Assembly: GCF_029360705.1 (NCBI RefSeq)
Contig: NZ_JARKMX010000014.1
Location: 806,001 to 870,000, forward strand
Source: Paraflavitalea pollutisoli
Lineage (GTDB): Bacteria > Bacteroidota > Bacteroidia > Chitinophagales > Chitinophagaceae
Direction of reading: 5' to 3'
Length of the DNA: 64,000 nt
In this document: positions 11,543 through 20,941 of the stretch, piece by piece
Layout: every line of letters begins with the position of its first letter
Position numbering within the stretch: the stretch's first letter is position 1
The notes under the pieces: model-generated
Database searches by the model: none
Told to the model about the DNA's origin: nothing
The model's input: the letters and a program-made list of their open reading frames with translations, nothing else
Program-made: the position numbers and the translations under genes

Positions 11543-11742
11543 ACGCAGCAAGGTGAAATATCATATTTCGGTAAAAAATTTCCTGCTTTATATACAATTC
11601 GTGGCAACATTTCGTTATACGTGATACACTTTGCTAATATCAGTTTACGTTTTATCTTTTTCACTGTAATAATGACACGTTTTATTGTTGAAGCAAGGCG
11701 CTCGGATTTACCTGATTCTCTGCGCACTTTCCACTGTAGTTC

Positions 11743-11771
11743 TTGCACTTATTGTAAAATTCATATCTTAG
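11743..11771 (+). promoter_or_regulatory. Candidate accD promoter
   Basis: A TTG at 11743-11745 is separated by 18 bp from TATCTTAG (11764-11771), a one-mismatch version of TAnnTTTG. The accD ATG follows 19 bp later. Confidence 0.45.
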
Positions 11772-11790
11772 CCCCCTTAAAATCGACCTA

Positions 11791-12702
11791 ATGAAGCAAG
11801 AAGAGGATTTTGAGGCCAATCTGGCAGGGGAAGAAGGACAGAGCGAAGAAACGAAGTCAAGTTGGTTCAAACGGATCAAGAAGGGGATTCTCACCAGTAC
11901 CGCCGACAAAAAAGAAACGCCCGAAGGTCTCTGGAGCAAATGTCCGGAATGCGGTTATATCTGTACCGTCACGGAGCTCCGGGAGAATCTTTTTGTGTGC
12001 CCTAAATGTAGTTATCACCATCGTATTGGCAGCTCGGAATATTTTGATGTGATCTATGACGAAGACCAGTACGAAATTTTATTCGAGAACATCCGCAGCA
12101 AGGACTTTCTGCATTTCACCGATCTCAAATCCTATGAGAAGCGATTGCAGGAAACCTGGGCCAAGACCGATATTACAGACAGTATCCGGATAGCCAGGGG
12201 TAAGATCAAATCGCACGAGCTGGTCATTGGCTGTATGGACTTCGAGTTCATCGGCGGATCACTGGGTAGTGTCATGGGAGAACGTATTGCACGGGCAGCG
12301 GATATCTGCCTCGAACACAAGATTCCCCTGATGATCATTTGTAAATCGGGAGGTGCCCGTATGATGGAGAGCGCCTTTTCACTGATGCAGCTGGCCAAGG
12401 TATCGGGCAAGCTGTCGCAGTTGACGGATGCCGGCATTCCTTATATATCTTTCCTAACGGATCCTTCCTTTGGTGGTATCTCGGCGTCTTTTGGTATGCT
12501 GGGTGACCTGAACATTGCCGAGCCGGGCGCCCTGATCGGGTTTGCCGGTCCGCGTGTAATCAAGGAGACGATCAAGAAAGACCTGCCCGAAGGTTTCCAG
12601 CGTAGTGAATTCCTGCTGGAACATGGGTTTCTGGATTTCATCGTACACCGTAAGGATCTGCGCGATAAGCTGGCTACCTTACTTGGATTATTCAAGCATT
12701 AA
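11791..12702 (+). CDS. accD: Acetyl-CoA carboxylase carboxyltransferase subunit beta
   Basis: This 303-residue beta subunit of the carboxyltransferase transfers carboxyl from biotin to acetyl-CoA to make malonyl-CoA, the first step of fatty-acid synthesis. The N-terminal zinc ribbon is visible as CPECGY (about residues 51-56) and CPKCSYHH (about 70-77). The crotonase-fold core follows, with ICKSGGARMMES and FGMLGDLNIAEPGALIGFAGPRV, the hallmark oxyanion-hole and CoA-binding segments. It requires an AccA partner, not in this window. It is followed by a strong hairpin and then smpB. Confidence 0.97.
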   Translation: MKQEEDFEANLAGEEGQSEETKSSWFKRIKKGILTSTADKKETPEGLWSKCPECGYICTVTELRENLFVCPKCSYHHRIGSSEYFDVIYDEDQYEILFENIRSKDFLHFTDLKSYEKRLQETWAKTDITDSIRIARGKIKSHELVIGCMDFEFIGGSLGSVMGERIARAADICLEHKIPLMIICKSGGARMMESAFSLMQLAKVSGKLSQLTDAGIPYISFLTDPSFGGISASFGMLGDLNIAEPGALIGFAGPRVIKETIKKDLPEGFQRSEFLLEHGFLDFIVHRKDLRDKLATLLGLFKH

Positions 12703-12717
12703 GCAATCATATTTCAT

Positions 12718-12755
12718 TACGAAGCCAGCATTCTTAGAGGAATGCTGGCTTCGTA
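12718..12755 (+). terminator. 16-bp hairpin between accD and smpB
   Basis: TACGAAGCCAGCATTC and its exact complement GAATGCTGGCTTCGTA flank a 6-nt loop (ttagag), 15 bp after the accD stop. No long T-run follows, so it may act as a terminator or as a transcript-stabilising structure. Confidence 0.65.
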
Positions 12756-12778
12756 CTAATAGTTAGAGAACGTTTTTC

Positions 12779-13216
12779 ATGGCTGATATACGCAACAAGG
12801 CGGCATTCCACGAGTATTTCATCGAAGACAAATACGATGCAGGCCTTGTATTGCTGGGCACAGAAGTAAAATCACTACGTGCCGGCAGGGCCAGTTTTAA
12901 CGACAGCTATTGCTTTTTTCATAAAAGTGAACTGTGGATCAAAAGTCTGCACATTGCGGAATACTCACATGGCGTGGGCAACAACCACAACCCCGTACGG
13001 GAAAGAAAGCTTTTACTGCAAAAGAAAGAGTTGCGCAAGATAGAAGCCAAGATGAAAGAAAAGGGCTACACCATCGTGCCCCTGCGTATCTTCTTCAACG
13101 AAGGTGGTCTCGCCAAGATCGAGATCGGATTGGGCAAGGGTAAAAAGCTCTATGACAAACGGGAAACGATCAAGCAACGCGACAATGACCGGGAAATGAA
13201 ACGGTTTATAAAATAA
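12779..13216 (+). CDS. smpB: SsrA-binding protein SmpB
   Basis: This 145-residue partner of tmRNA rescues stalled ribosomes by trans-translation. Family hallmarks are visible in order: NKAAFHEYFIEDKYDAGLVL, GTEVKSLRAGRASFNDSY, the H-x-AEYSHGVGNNHNP segment, RKLLLQKKELRKIE, and the basic tail GLGKGKKLYDKRETIKQRD that inserts into the decoding centre. The length is slightly short of the usual 150-160 residues, as in other Bacteroidota. tmRNA itself is not in the window. Confidence 0.97.
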   Translation: MADIRNKAAFHEYFIEDKYDAGLVLLGTEVKSLRAGRASFNDSYCFFHKSELWIKSLHIAEYSHGVGNNHNPVRERKLLLQKKELRKIEAKMKEKGYTIVPLRIFFNEGGLAKIEIGLGKGKKLYDKRETIKQRDNDREMKRFIK

Positions 13217-13403
13217 CTATATTCCCAGGCTTATGGGCCAGTACCACTGGTTATTCTTCTCCCCCGACCATCCCCTATCCTACTACCTCCTTTCCTCCTG
13301 AACCACCCACTGCCAACTGCAGCGTCCAACGGTATAGACCTGATTGTGGTTACCATTTGGCAGCTTCCGGATTTGGCTTGATTTTTTCTCCTTAAATTCA
13401 CGT

Positions 13404-14384
13404 ATGTTGAAACAAACACTTCTCTTTGTATCACTGCTGGCAGCCCAATATGCCGGTGCCCAGACGTTGACGGGCGCCTGGTTTGGCAGGGCCGATGTGG
13501 TCAACCAGGGTTCGCAAAACAATTACCTGACCGAGTTTATCCTGAAACAGAAAGGCGATGAAGTAGAAGGCATCTTTGGCTATTATTTCAAAGACAGCTA
13601 CCAAAGTTTCTTTGTACGCGGAACGTACAACAAAACGACCCGCGAAGTGTCGATACCTGGCCTTACCATGTTCCACTACAGTTCTTCCACCCGTGGTGGC
13701 ATCGAATGCCCCATGAATTTTTCCGGTAAGCTGATGGTAAGCCAGGCCAAGAGTACCCTGAGCGGCTCTTTCATAACAGAACCGAAATACAAATATACCT
13801 GCCCCGAACTACGTACCACTTTCACGCTCGATATCGAGCAAGACCCTACCCTGGCGATGAGCAGCCCCGGTCGCAAATTCTGGCAACCGCAGCAAGAGGA
13901 TGTGATCGTGTCGAATGGACCTACCCCCGAAAGCCAGCCAGTAGTGACGGCAGCGGTCGTAGTGGCCGACTCGATCGTGGCCAAGCCGGTCGATATGAAG
14001 GAAGCCGAGAAGCAAAAGCTGGTAGAAAAATTCGACAACCGTAAAAACGTATTCCTGCAGGAAATAGATATCGAGAGTGATTCGATCCGCGTCAGTTTTT
14101 ATGACAATGGCGATATCGATGGCGATACCATCAGTGTATTGCTCAATAAAACCCCGATCCTGATGAAGCAGGAGCTGAGTTCACGGGGTGTCACCATTTA
14201 TGTGGCCATGACCGATAAACGCCCGGTAAGTGAGATCAGCATGTTTGCCGACAACCTCGGTAAGTTTCCGCCCAATACGGCCCTGATGGTCGTGACCGAC
14301 GGTATACACCGGTATGAAATTTACATGTCGAGTACCCTCAGCCAGAATGCAACCGTCAAGCTCCGGAGGAAGAAGCGACCATAA
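13404..14384 (+). CDS. Secreted protein of unknown function with C-terminal beta-domain
   Basis: This 326-residue protein has a classical signal peptide (MLKQTLLFVSLLAAQYAGAQ). The first domain (about 20-140) starts LTGAWFGRADV and is strand-rich, reminiscent of lipocalin-like or ligand-binding sandwiches, with two Cys that could pair. A proline/valine linker follows. The final ~110 residues contain SVSFYDNGDIDGDTISVLLN-like text and a closing FPPNTALMVV segment. I associate this domain with repeated use in Chitinophagaceae secreted proteins but cannot name it. The start at 13404 was chosen because the signal peptide begins there. It ends before a bidirectional terminator. Confidence 0.75.
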   Translation: MLKQTLLFVSLLAAQYAGAQTLTGAWFGRADVVNQGSQNNYLTEFILKQKGDEVEGIFGYYFKDSYQSFFVRGTYNKTTREVSIPGLTMFHYSSSTRGGIECPMNFSGKLMVSQAKSTLSGSFITEPKYKYTCPELRTTFTLDIEQDPTLAMSSPGRKFWQPQQEDVIVSNGPTPESQPVVTAAVVVADSIVAKPVDMKEAEKQKLVEKFDNRKNVFLQEIDIESDSIRVSFYDNGDIDGDTISVLLNKTPILMKQELSSRGVTIYVAMTDKRPVSEISMFADNLGKFPPNTALMVVTDGIHRYEIYMSSTLSQNATVKLRRKKRP

Positions 14385-14406
14385 ATGAACATGACTGAAC
14401 CATATT

Positions 14407-14438
14407 AAAAAGGCCTGGCATATTCCGCCAGGCCTTTT
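14407..14438. terminator. Bidirectional terminator between convergent genes
   Basis: AAAAAGGCCTGGC and GCCAGGCCTTTT form a perfect 12-bp stem with a 7-nt loop. It has A-rich and T-rich flanks on either side, so it can stop both the rightward secreted-protein gene and the leftward lipoprotein gene. Confidence 0.85.
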
Positions 14439-14462
14439 CTATAGTTGTATATGCTTCGTATC

Positions 14463-15149
14463 CTATTTGATGCTGTACTCCGTCAGGTTGGAAACAGACT
14501 TCAGCCCCCCGGTCATGATGGGATCTCCATTGGATTCTATTTGTATGATACCTATATTCTTGGCAATGTAAAATTCATAGGTAATGAATGGCAACTTACC
14601 GAATACCGGCATATCATACGAAAGAATCAGGCTGGTGTGTATCACATCTTTGAAGGTGTTTGCTCCTACCTTATGCGTGATCCCCTTCTCTACAATGGAT
14701 CCATTGATATAGCCAACAGTCCCATTGGCCCTGACAGCCTCGTGCTCCCAGGAATAGCCAATAGCGGCGGTATCATTCAGGTGCATCATCGTGATGTTGA
14801 GGGTAACACCCGTGCTGGGTGCCACTGCAGACTGAAACGTGTAGTACTCATGATCTTTGCGGCCAAAAAAACCTTCCTGTACACCAGGTACACCTACTGC
14901 CGTAACCTGCGCCATGACATAATTAATGCCGTTCATCACCTTTGTTTGGTCGGTGCAGGTCATGAGGGTTTCTCTGTTAAAGGCTCCCGTCTCCTTGTAT
15001 TTCCAATAGCTGCCTTTAGAGGTAGGTTGGTAATTGCCCCCGCCATCGGCGCCTGTGCCACTACCATTACCGACTTCAAAACTACCTTCCTTTTTACAGC
15101 TGGTCAGGAGAGCGATGGCCACCAGGAGGCCAAGCAGTACTTTATTCAT
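14463..15149 (-). CDS. Lipoprotein of unknown function
   Basis: This 228-residue protein has a clear lipoprotein signal: MNKVLLGLLVAIALLTSCKK with the acylated Cys at residue 18. A low-complexity Gly/Ser/Asp linker (GNGSGTGADGGGN) follows, as is common for Bacteroidota surface lipoproteins. The mature domain opens with YQPTSKGSYWKYKETG, a start I recall from unnamed beta-rich Bacteroidota lipoproteins, and contains no catalytic motif that I recognise. It is monocistronic, with terminators on both sides. Confidence 0.75.
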   Translation of the reverse strand: MNKVLLGLLVAIALLTSCKKEGSFEVGNGSGTGADGGGNYQPTSKGSYWKYKETGAFNRETLMTCTDQTKVMNGINYVMAQVTAVGVPGVQEGFFGRKDHEYYTFQSAVAPSTGVTLNITMMHLNDTAAIGYSWEHEAVRANGTVGYINGSIVEKGITHKVGANTFKDVIHTSLILSYDMPVFGKLPFITYEFYIAKNIGIIQIESNGDPIMTGGLKSVSNLTEYSIK

Positions 15150-15257
15150 GATCTGAGTACAAGGGTTTTATGGGTGATGGGCTTCCGGGATTTCCCGGCT
15201 AAATAAAACTACGACAATAACGTCAACCAACACCTAATAATTGTTCCTATTCATCAA

Positions 15258-15286
15258 ACGGGCCACCTGAAATCCAGGTGGCCCGT
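15258..15286 (-). terminator. Terminator after parC
   Basis: ACGGGCCACCTG and CAGGTGGCCCGT form a perfect 12-bp stem around a 5-nt loop, 37 bp past the parC stop. A short TTTG follows on the minus strand. It ends the five-gene parE-parC operon. Confidence 0.75.
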
Positions 15287-15322
15287 TGATTAAATATTAT
15301 AGATCGATTGAATACTGTTGAT

Positions 15323-17845
15323 CTAAAACAATTCCGGCTGATCAGATTCGGTTTCCTTGATCTCCTTCATGGTCCACTCAAACTCGGTACTCTTGGTGAA
15401 ATCGGCCAGTTTGATGCCTACCGCTTTCCAGCCCATCGTTTCTACAAAACCGGCGATCTTGACTTTCTGGGTACGGGCCTGTGTACCACGGCCCGACTTG
15501 ATCAATACGATCGGTTCCGGGTGGGTGGTCACGGCTTCCAGGAAGTTACCGTCGCCCTCTTTGATGAACATGAACTTGTTGTTGAGCGTCGTCGTCTCGA
15601 TTTTGAAACGCTTGATATTGAACTGCTGTTTGTCGTTGTCGAGATAGATGGCCGTAACGATCTTGTCGGGGTTGAACTTTTCGATCTCGATCACCTGATC
15701 CGGATCAAACTTGCGCGTCAACTCCTGATCGGCAATCTGGTAAGTACCATCTTTGTACATGACCAGCAGCCTGTCTTCCGGCTGGAAGCTACCCAGGTAT
15801 TCGCCTTTGGCTTCTGTGGACAGACGGCCAAACTGATCATCGAACCAAAGTTTTCTACCACCCAGGGTAGAGCGGCCCGCTTCCTTGAACTTGACATTCT
15901 TGACGGGATATTTGGTCACCTGGTTGCCCATGCTGCTACGGTTCTTGATCTCCAGCTCTTCGAAGGCAAAGTCAAACTCTTTATTACGCGCAGAGCTGTT
16001 GGGGTTCAGTACCACTTTCACGATCTCGGCTTCTCCATTGGCGTTGGCCGTAAAATAAAGCACTTTGCTCTTTTCGCCCCCCTTGGTGAGGTCGTATTCC
16101 TTATCGCGGGTAATGCCTGTTACATTGAAGCGTTTGGCGAACACAATGCCCGACTTGCTGTCTACATACATCATGTTGTAGGTAGTACGTTCATCGTTCT
16201 TCTGGAATACCGCAATGTGGATGATGTCTTTACCGATGAATACCTTGTCGGCCACCTTGACGATCTTCATCTTACCGGCTTTGGTAAAGACAATGATATC
16301 ATCGAGGTTCGATACATCGGCTACGAATTCATCTTTCTTGAGGCCCGAGCCCACAAAACCATCGGCTTTGTTGACGTAGAGTTTGATATTGGCAATCGCT
16401 ACCTGCTTGGCCTGGATGGCTTCGAAAAGCTTCACCTCGGTCTTGCGTTCGCGCCCTTTGCCATATTTCTTTTGCAACCCTTCGTAGTAAGCCACCGTGA
16501 AGTCGACCAGGTTGTTGAGGTCGCTCTTTACCTGCTTGATCTCTTTCTCCAGGCCCCTGATCTGCTCGTTGAGTTCGTCGATATCCAGTTTATAGATACG
16601 GCGTACAGGCTTTTCAGTCAGCTTGACGATGTCTTCGCGGGTGATATCCCTGCGCAATTGCTTGCGGAATGGTTCGAAGGCTTTGGCGATGGCGCCCAGT
16701 ACCTTCTCCCAGGTTTCGTGACGTTTCTCCAACTCTTTATAGATCTTTTCTTCGAAGAAGATCTTTTCGAGTGAGGTGTAGTGCCATTTCTCCTGCAGTT
16801 CGGCCAGCTTGATCTCCAATTCACGACGCAGCAGGTCCTTGGTCTTCTCTACCGACAGGCGGAGCAACTCATGCACACCGAGGAATACGGGCTTCTTATC
16901 GACGATCACACAGGCGTTGGGTGATATGCTCACTTCACAATCGGTGAAGGCATACAGTGCATCGATGGTGATATCGGGCGAAATGCCGGGTGCGAGATCC
17001 ACCTGGATCTCCACTTCGGCCGCTGTATTATCGGTTACTTTTTTGATCTTGATCTTACCCTGATCGTTGGCCTTTACGATAGAGTCCATCAGTGCCGCGG
17101 TGGTTACACCGTAGGGCACATCCTTGATCAGGAGGGTCTTTTTATCAAACTCTTCAATGTGCGCGCGTACACGTACCCTACCGCCGCGCTTTCCTTCGTT
17201 GTAGTTGGAAGCATCGATCATACCGCCTGTGAGGAAGTCGGGCAGCAGCTCGAACTTTCTGCCACGCAGGTATTTGATCGCAGCGTCGATGATCTCGTTG
17301 AAGTTGTGTGGTAATATTTTGGTGGCCAACCCTACTGCAATCCCTTCGGCACCCTGTGCCAGCAGCAACGGGAACTTCATGGGGAGGGTGACCGGTTCGT
17401 TCTTACGACCGTCGTAACTGAGCGCCCAATCGGTGGTCTTCGCATTGAAGGCTACATCGAGGGCAAATTTGCTGAGACGCGCTTCGATATAACGGGCAGC
17501 AGCGGCGTCATCGCCGGTACGCACATCACCCCAGTTACCCTGGGTATCGATGAGCAGGTCTTTTTGTCCCATATTCACCAGGGCATCGCCGATACTGGCG
17601 TCACCATGGGGATGGTATTGCATGGCCTGTCCGATGATGTTGGCTACCTTGTTGTAGCGTCCATCATCCATTTCTTTCATAGCGTGCAGGATACGCCGTT
17701 GTACGGGTTTCAATCCGTCTTCGACGGCCGGTACGGCTCTTTCGAGGATTACATAGGAAGCATAATCGAGGAACCAGGTTTTGTACTGGCCGGTCAACCC
17801 GCTGTCGAGGTTGAATGCCTGCTCGTTTATTTTTGATTTTGCCAT
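15323..17845 (-). CDS. parC: DNA topoisomerase IV subunit A (ParC-type)
   Basis: This 840-residue DNA-breaking subunit of a type IIA topoisomerase unlinks daughter chromosomes. Seen in sequence: the N-terminal breakage domain with LKPVQRRILHAM, the quinolone-region segment HPHGDASIGDALVNMGQ (Ser84), and the catalytic Tyr119 in AAAARYIEARLS. A coiled-coil tower domain follows, then a C-terminal beta-pinwheel. I found no GyrA-box (QRRGGKG-like) in the pinwheel; the nearest text is GRSTLGGRKLW. This favours topoisomerase IV over gyrase. It is the last gene of the operon headed by parE, 105 bp after the serine-hydrolase gene. Confidence 0.9.
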   Translation of the reverse strand: MAKSKINEQAFNLDSGLTGQYKTWFLDYASYVILERAVPAVEDGLKPVQRRILHAMKEMDDGRYNKVANIIGQAMQYHPHGDASIGDALVNMGQKDLLIDTQGNWGDVRTGDDAAAARYIEARLSKFALDVAFNAKTTDWALSYDGRKNEPVTLPMKFPLLLAQGAEGIAVGLATKILPHNFNEIIDAAIKYLRGRKFELLPDFLTGGMIDASNYNEGKRGGRVRVRAHIEEFDKKTLLIKDVPYGVTTAALMDSIVKANDQGKIKIKKVTDNTAAEVEIQVDLAPGISPDITIDALYAFTDCEVSISPNACVIVDKKPVFLGVHELLRLSVEKTKDLLRRELEIKLAELQEKWHYTSLEKIFFEEKIYKELEKRHETWEKVLGAIAKAFEPFRKQLRRDITREDIVKLTEKPVRRIYKLDIDELNEQIRGLEKEIKQVKSDLNNLVDFTVAYYEGLQKKYGKGRERKTEVKLFEAIQAKQVAIANIKLYVNKADGFVGSGLKKDEFVADVSNLDDIIVFTKAGKMKIVKVADKVFIGKDIIHIAVFQKNDERTTYNMMYVDSKSGIVFAKRFNVTGITRDKEYDLTKGGEKSKVLYFTANANGEAEIVKVVLNPNSSARNKEFDFAFEELEIKNRSSMGNQVTKYPVKNVKFKEAGRSTLGGRKLWFDDQFGRLSTEAKGEYLGSFQPEDRLLVMYKDGTYQIADQELTRKFDPDQVIEIEKFNPDKIVTAIYLDNDKQQFNIKRFKIETTTLNNKFMFIKEGDGNFLEAVTTHPEPIVLIKSGRGTQARTQKVKIAGFVETMGWKAVGIKLADFTKSTEFEWTMKEIKETESDQPELF

Positions 17846-17950
17846 AGATCTGTTTTATGCTGACGCCGCCACTCAGGATGCTGACGAGACGCCAGACTTG
17901 TTTTTGCCAATGCTACCCAGGTGTGTATCGCCAAACTTGACTCCCCCCAG

Positions 17951-19300
17951 TTACTTAATCTTTTTTGCTTCTTTCTTGCCTCCCTGGTCCCAGATCAATC
18001 CGGTTACCGTGCCATCGGTGCCGCGCACAAACTCGGCAGAAGCCTCCACTACTTTCAAGAAAAACTTCTTCTCCGATTCAGCATACAGGTCAAATTCCGG
18101 TTGCCCTGTCGCTCTTACTTTCAGGGCATTGTTCTGCACCCGGATGGTGAGTATAAATCCTGGTGCCAGTTCGTAATCACCAGCATACTGCTGTAACACC
18201 GCCGGATCTACTGGTAGCACGATCTTTTCTTTCGGAATATCGTACGACCTGTTGTTGAGGATGGCCAATATACCGCGGCTGATCTTTTCCAGCGATCCGG
18301 TGTTCATGTTGCAAAGCAGGATGACACAACAGTCATCCGCCGGAATACGGGTAAACAGGGTGTTGAATCCAAAGATGCCACCACCATGCTGCACCAGGCG
18401 TTTGCCGTAAATCGAGTCGATCTCCCAACCATACCCATAGTTGCTGAGGAAAGGCGTATAGGCCCTTTCCAGCGAAGCAGCCTTGATGGTCGCATTATTC
18501 AGGAGGCCCTTGTGCCAGGCCCACATATCGTTGACCGTCGCATACAAAGCGCCGGCTGCATAGGAGGCTGTAGAATCGACGATGGCGCCAGGTATTTTCA
18601 GTTGCTCTTTGTAAGTTGTATAGCCGGTTGCTTTATCGGGACTTTGCAGGTGCGTAAAATCAAAACCACTGTGCGTCATCCCCAGGGGAGTCAGTATCCG
18701 CTCGTGCATCATCTGCTCATAGGTTTTGCCCGTTACCTTTTCAATGATGTATCCCAGCAACATATAACCCGAGTTGCTATAACTGTACTTCGAGCCGGAG
18801 GTAAACCCGAGCGGCTTGTCTTTGAACAGCGAGATGATCTTTTCGTGGGTGGCAGGTTTGGTCGCCTCTGCGTTCATGAACCTGCCATCGTTGGTATAGT
18901 TGAAGATGCCGGAAGTATGGGTAAGCAGGTTTTCGATCGTTATCGAATCGGCCCAGGATAGTTCCGGAAAGTATTTGCTTAATTTATCTTTTACCGACAG
19001 CTTCTTTTGCTCTTCCAGTTGGAGGATAAGGGCAGCGGTAAATTGTTTGGTGACGGAGCCCATCTGGTAGATGGTGTTCACATCATTGTACGTGCTGTCT
19101 TTTACGCTCTTCATGCCATACCCCTTACTGATCACCACCTGGCCCTTGTTGACGACGAGCAGGGTGCCATTAAAGTTGTATTGGCGTGCATAAGCATTCA
19201 CCAGCTCATTGATGCGGTCGGCATCGCTTTGAGCGGTGGCGGGGTGGCTGCAGGCAAACTGCAGTACCACGATCAGTAAAAGCCAGCACCTGCGTGTCAT
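17951..19300 (-). CDS. Serine hydrolase of the class C beta-lactamase/DD-peptidase family
   Basis: This 449-residue exported protein has an N-terminal hydrophobic signal ending near ATAQ (or acylated at FAC). The penicillin-binding fold motifs are all present: S82-V-T-K85 (nucleophile and general base), Y174-S-N176 and H305-G-G. The ~100-residue C-terminal part (AGDYELAPGFILTIRVQNNALKV) is a small beta-barrel domain often attached to these enzymes. The substrate is not readable; members act on peptidoglycan peptides, esters or amides. It is unusual in being embedded between topoisomerase subunit genes, only 4 bp downstream of the DUF1835 gene. Confidence 0.9.
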   Translation of the reverse strand: MTRRCWLLLIVVLQFACSHPATAQSDADRINELVNAYARQYNFNGTLLVVNKGQVVISKGYGMKSVKDSTYNDVNTIYQMGSVTKQFTAALILQLEEQKKLSVKDKLSKYFPELSWADSITIENLLTHTSGIFNYTNDGRFMNAEATKPATHEKIISLFKDKPLGFTSGSKYSYSNSGYMLLGYIIEKVTGKTYEQMMHERILTPLGMTHSGFDFTHLQSPDKATGYTTYKEQLKIPGAIVDSTASYAAGALYATVNDMWAWHKGLLNNATIKAASLERAYTPFLSNYGYGWEIDSIYGKRLVQHGGGIFGFNTLFTRIPADDCCVILLCNMNTGSLEKISRGILAILNNRSYDIPKEKIVLPVDPAVLQQYAGDYELAPGFILTIRVQNNALKVRATGQPEFDLYAESEKKFFLKVVEASAEFVRGTDGTVTGLIWDQGGKKEAKKIK

Positions 19301-19304
19301 GTTG

Positions 19305-20144
19305 TTATGGGTTGGAGGTTGTTTCGGCCAGTTGCGCGGCTTTGTTCTTCACTTCAAATTCTTTCATGAACTTCACATAGCCCTGTACATCGTACCCACC
19401 GGCGGCGATCATTGACTTCAGTCGCCAAAGCATATAGGCATCTCCTGTGGTTTGCTTGTTTTTACTCAGGAACTGGCTGATGATCTTGGATCCCTTTTGC
19501 CAGTCATTGGTGATGTATTTCTTCAGGTCTTCATCGTAATAATCGTACCCATGCTGACCCAGCTTCTTGCCACCTTCCAACAGGCGTACGCCTTTGTCTT
19601 CCTGTTGCAGTTTGGCCCATTCATCGGGATCCACTTCAAACTCACTCAGCGTGATCTGCCTGGCCAGCTTTTTGGCTTTCAGGAACTCTTTGGGTGGAAT
19701 GACATGCAGCCATTCGGGATAAAAGATCAGCCCTTTTTCATTGATGAAAGGCAGGTTGTTGAGGTACAGGATGAACAGCCTGCCCTGGAAATCTTTCAAC
19801 TGGCTCATGAGCCAATAGTAGCCACTTACATCGTGTTTATTCTGTGCCGCCCAGATGTAAACGATCTCCGCCGGATCGTTTTTTAATTTTTCGATCAGGT
19901 CGGCTACCAATTTGTTATCGTCGACGGATCCATCGTCTATTTTATTTTCAAAATCGCCTCCCGCCAATACATCGCGCCACCACTGTTTGCGGGCCTCGAT
20001 GCCTTCAACGGTATAGATACCCACCAGGGGGCCTACCGCATAGTCATCTTTCACCTGCCACACCTCGCCTTCCAGGGAAGGATCAAGCTCTATGGCTTTC
20101 TTCAGTACATCTACATCAGCTTCGTTGAACACTATATGGATCAT
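19305..20144 (-). CDS. DUF1835/DUF3658-type protein
   Basis: This 279-residue cytosolic protein opens with MIHIVFNEADVDVLKKAI, the usual beginning of DUF1835 proteins. It contains the conserved VKDDYAVGPL and REWWRDVL-like segments of that domain (here KQWWRDVLAG) and VYIWAAQNKHDVSGYYWL. The C-terminal half (about 170-270) matches the DUF3658 layout, with GQHGYDYYDEDLKKYI. Function is unknown for the family. It has 6 bp to the methyltransferase gene upstream and 4 bp to the serine hydrolase downstream, implying co-transcription with parE and parC. Confidence 0.85.
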   Translation of the reverse strand: MIHIVFNEADVDVLKKAIELDPSLEGEVWQVKDDYAVGPLVGIYTVEGIEARKQWWRDVLAGGDFENKIDDGSVDDNKLVADLIEKLKNDPAEIVYIWAAQNKHDVSGYYWLMSQLKDFQGRLFILYLNNLPFINEKGLIFYPEWLHVIPPKEFLKAKKLARQITLSEFEVDPDEWAKLQQEDKGVRLLEGGKKLGQHGYDYYDEDLKKYITNDWQKGSKIISQFLSKNKQTTGDAYMLWRLKSMIAAGGYDVQGYVKFMKEFEVKNKAAQLAETTSNP

Positions 20145-20150
20145 GGTCTC

Positions 20151-20939
20151 TTATTTCTGTTCTGGTGTAATGAGGTAATAAACGCAGGTCGTTACAAAGT
20201 TGCGTACCCAGGGTATGTGCCGGATGATGGCAAATTGTTGTCTGGGCTTCCATCCGAATTTGTATTCATAGATGGGGTTGATCAGGTAGTGTGTAACGGC
20301 GCTGATCCGGTAGCCTGTTTGCCGTACGATCTTCTCAAAACGTTCGATGGTGATCTGCGTATCCCGGATCTCCATCATCTCCTCGACGTTCTCGTTCTTG
20401 CGCGTGAGCAGGTAACGGTAAATACCACGTGGCAGCAGGTGATACCAGGGCAGCTTGCTGAGCCATTTGTTCTTACAGATCTGCTGGTGGCCACCGAATG
20501 GCATTTGCCAGGGCGGAAACCCAAAGAAGATAACTCCGTTGGGCGTCAGCAATCTTTTCATTTCCGCGATCAGCTTGGGCTGGTCGTGAATATGCTCGAT
20601 CACATCCTTGAGGATGATGATGTCAAACTTACCACCGAGTTCCTCTACCTCTACTTTATAAATATCCTTGTCGATGTATTTTACTTTGCCTGCCTCGACA
20701 TAATCTTTCGTCCATTGGGCCGCATGTACGAGCCGCGTTGCATCGAACTCCACTCCTACACCGGTGCATCCTCTTTCCAGAAAAGCAAACAGTACACCCG
20801 CTTCTCCACAACCGATCTCCAGCACCCGTTGCCCAGGTAGTATCGTGAATCCCCGCTCTATAAACGGTATAACAAACCGTACAGTATTGTCGCGTTGTAT
20901 ATCGAAATATCGTTTCCGGTCGGCGTGAAATTCAAACAT
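20151..20939 (-). CDS. Class I SAM-dependent methyltransferase
   Basis: This 262-residue cytosolic enzyme contains the Rossmann-fold SAM motif VLEIGCGEAGVLFAFLERG (motif I, about residues 39-57), an acidic residue after the second strand (VGVEFD), and FDIIILKDVIEHIHD, the motif of ubiquinone/methionine-type methyltransferases. The C-terminal half is basic and tryptophan-rich (WLSKLPWYHLLPRGIYRYLL), suggesting a lipid or glycan acceptor at the membrane surface, but the substrate is unknown. It starts 2 bp after the parE stop, so translation is probably coupled. Confidence 0.9.
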   Translation of the reverse strand: MFEFHADRKRYFDIQRDNTVRFVIPFIERGFTILPGQRVLEIGCGEAGVLFAFLERGCTGVGVEFDATRLVHAAQWTKDYVEAGKVKYIDKDIYKVEVEELGGKFDIIILKDVIEHIHDQPKLIAEMKRLLTPNGVIFFGFPPWQMPFGGHQQICKNKWLSKLPWYHLLPRGIYRYLLTRKNENVEEMMEIRDTQITIERFEKIVRQTGYRISAVTHYLINPIYEYKFGWKPRQQFAIIRHIPWVRNFVTTCVYYLITPEQK

Positions 20940-20941
20940 GG

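Larger units (their letters stand above)
11401..11790. other. Divergent regulatory region between sdhC and accD
   Basis: These 390 bp hold no credible gene; short frames on both strands look random. Candidate promoters are a leftward -7 box near 11535 and a rightward TTG/TATCTTAG pair ending at 11771. The AT-rich middle (11560-11690) has no recognisable RNA structure by eye. Confidence 0.5.

Noticed and set aside
15185-15198. Inverted repeat CCGGGA-tt-TCCCGG upstream of the lipoprotein gene at 14463-15149
   Set aside because: Six-base arms only and no positional logic beyond lying upstream; not strong enough to call a site.
15308-16774. 488-codon open frame antisense to parC
   Set aside because: It is an antisense shadow of a strongly conserved gene with normal motifs on the other strand.
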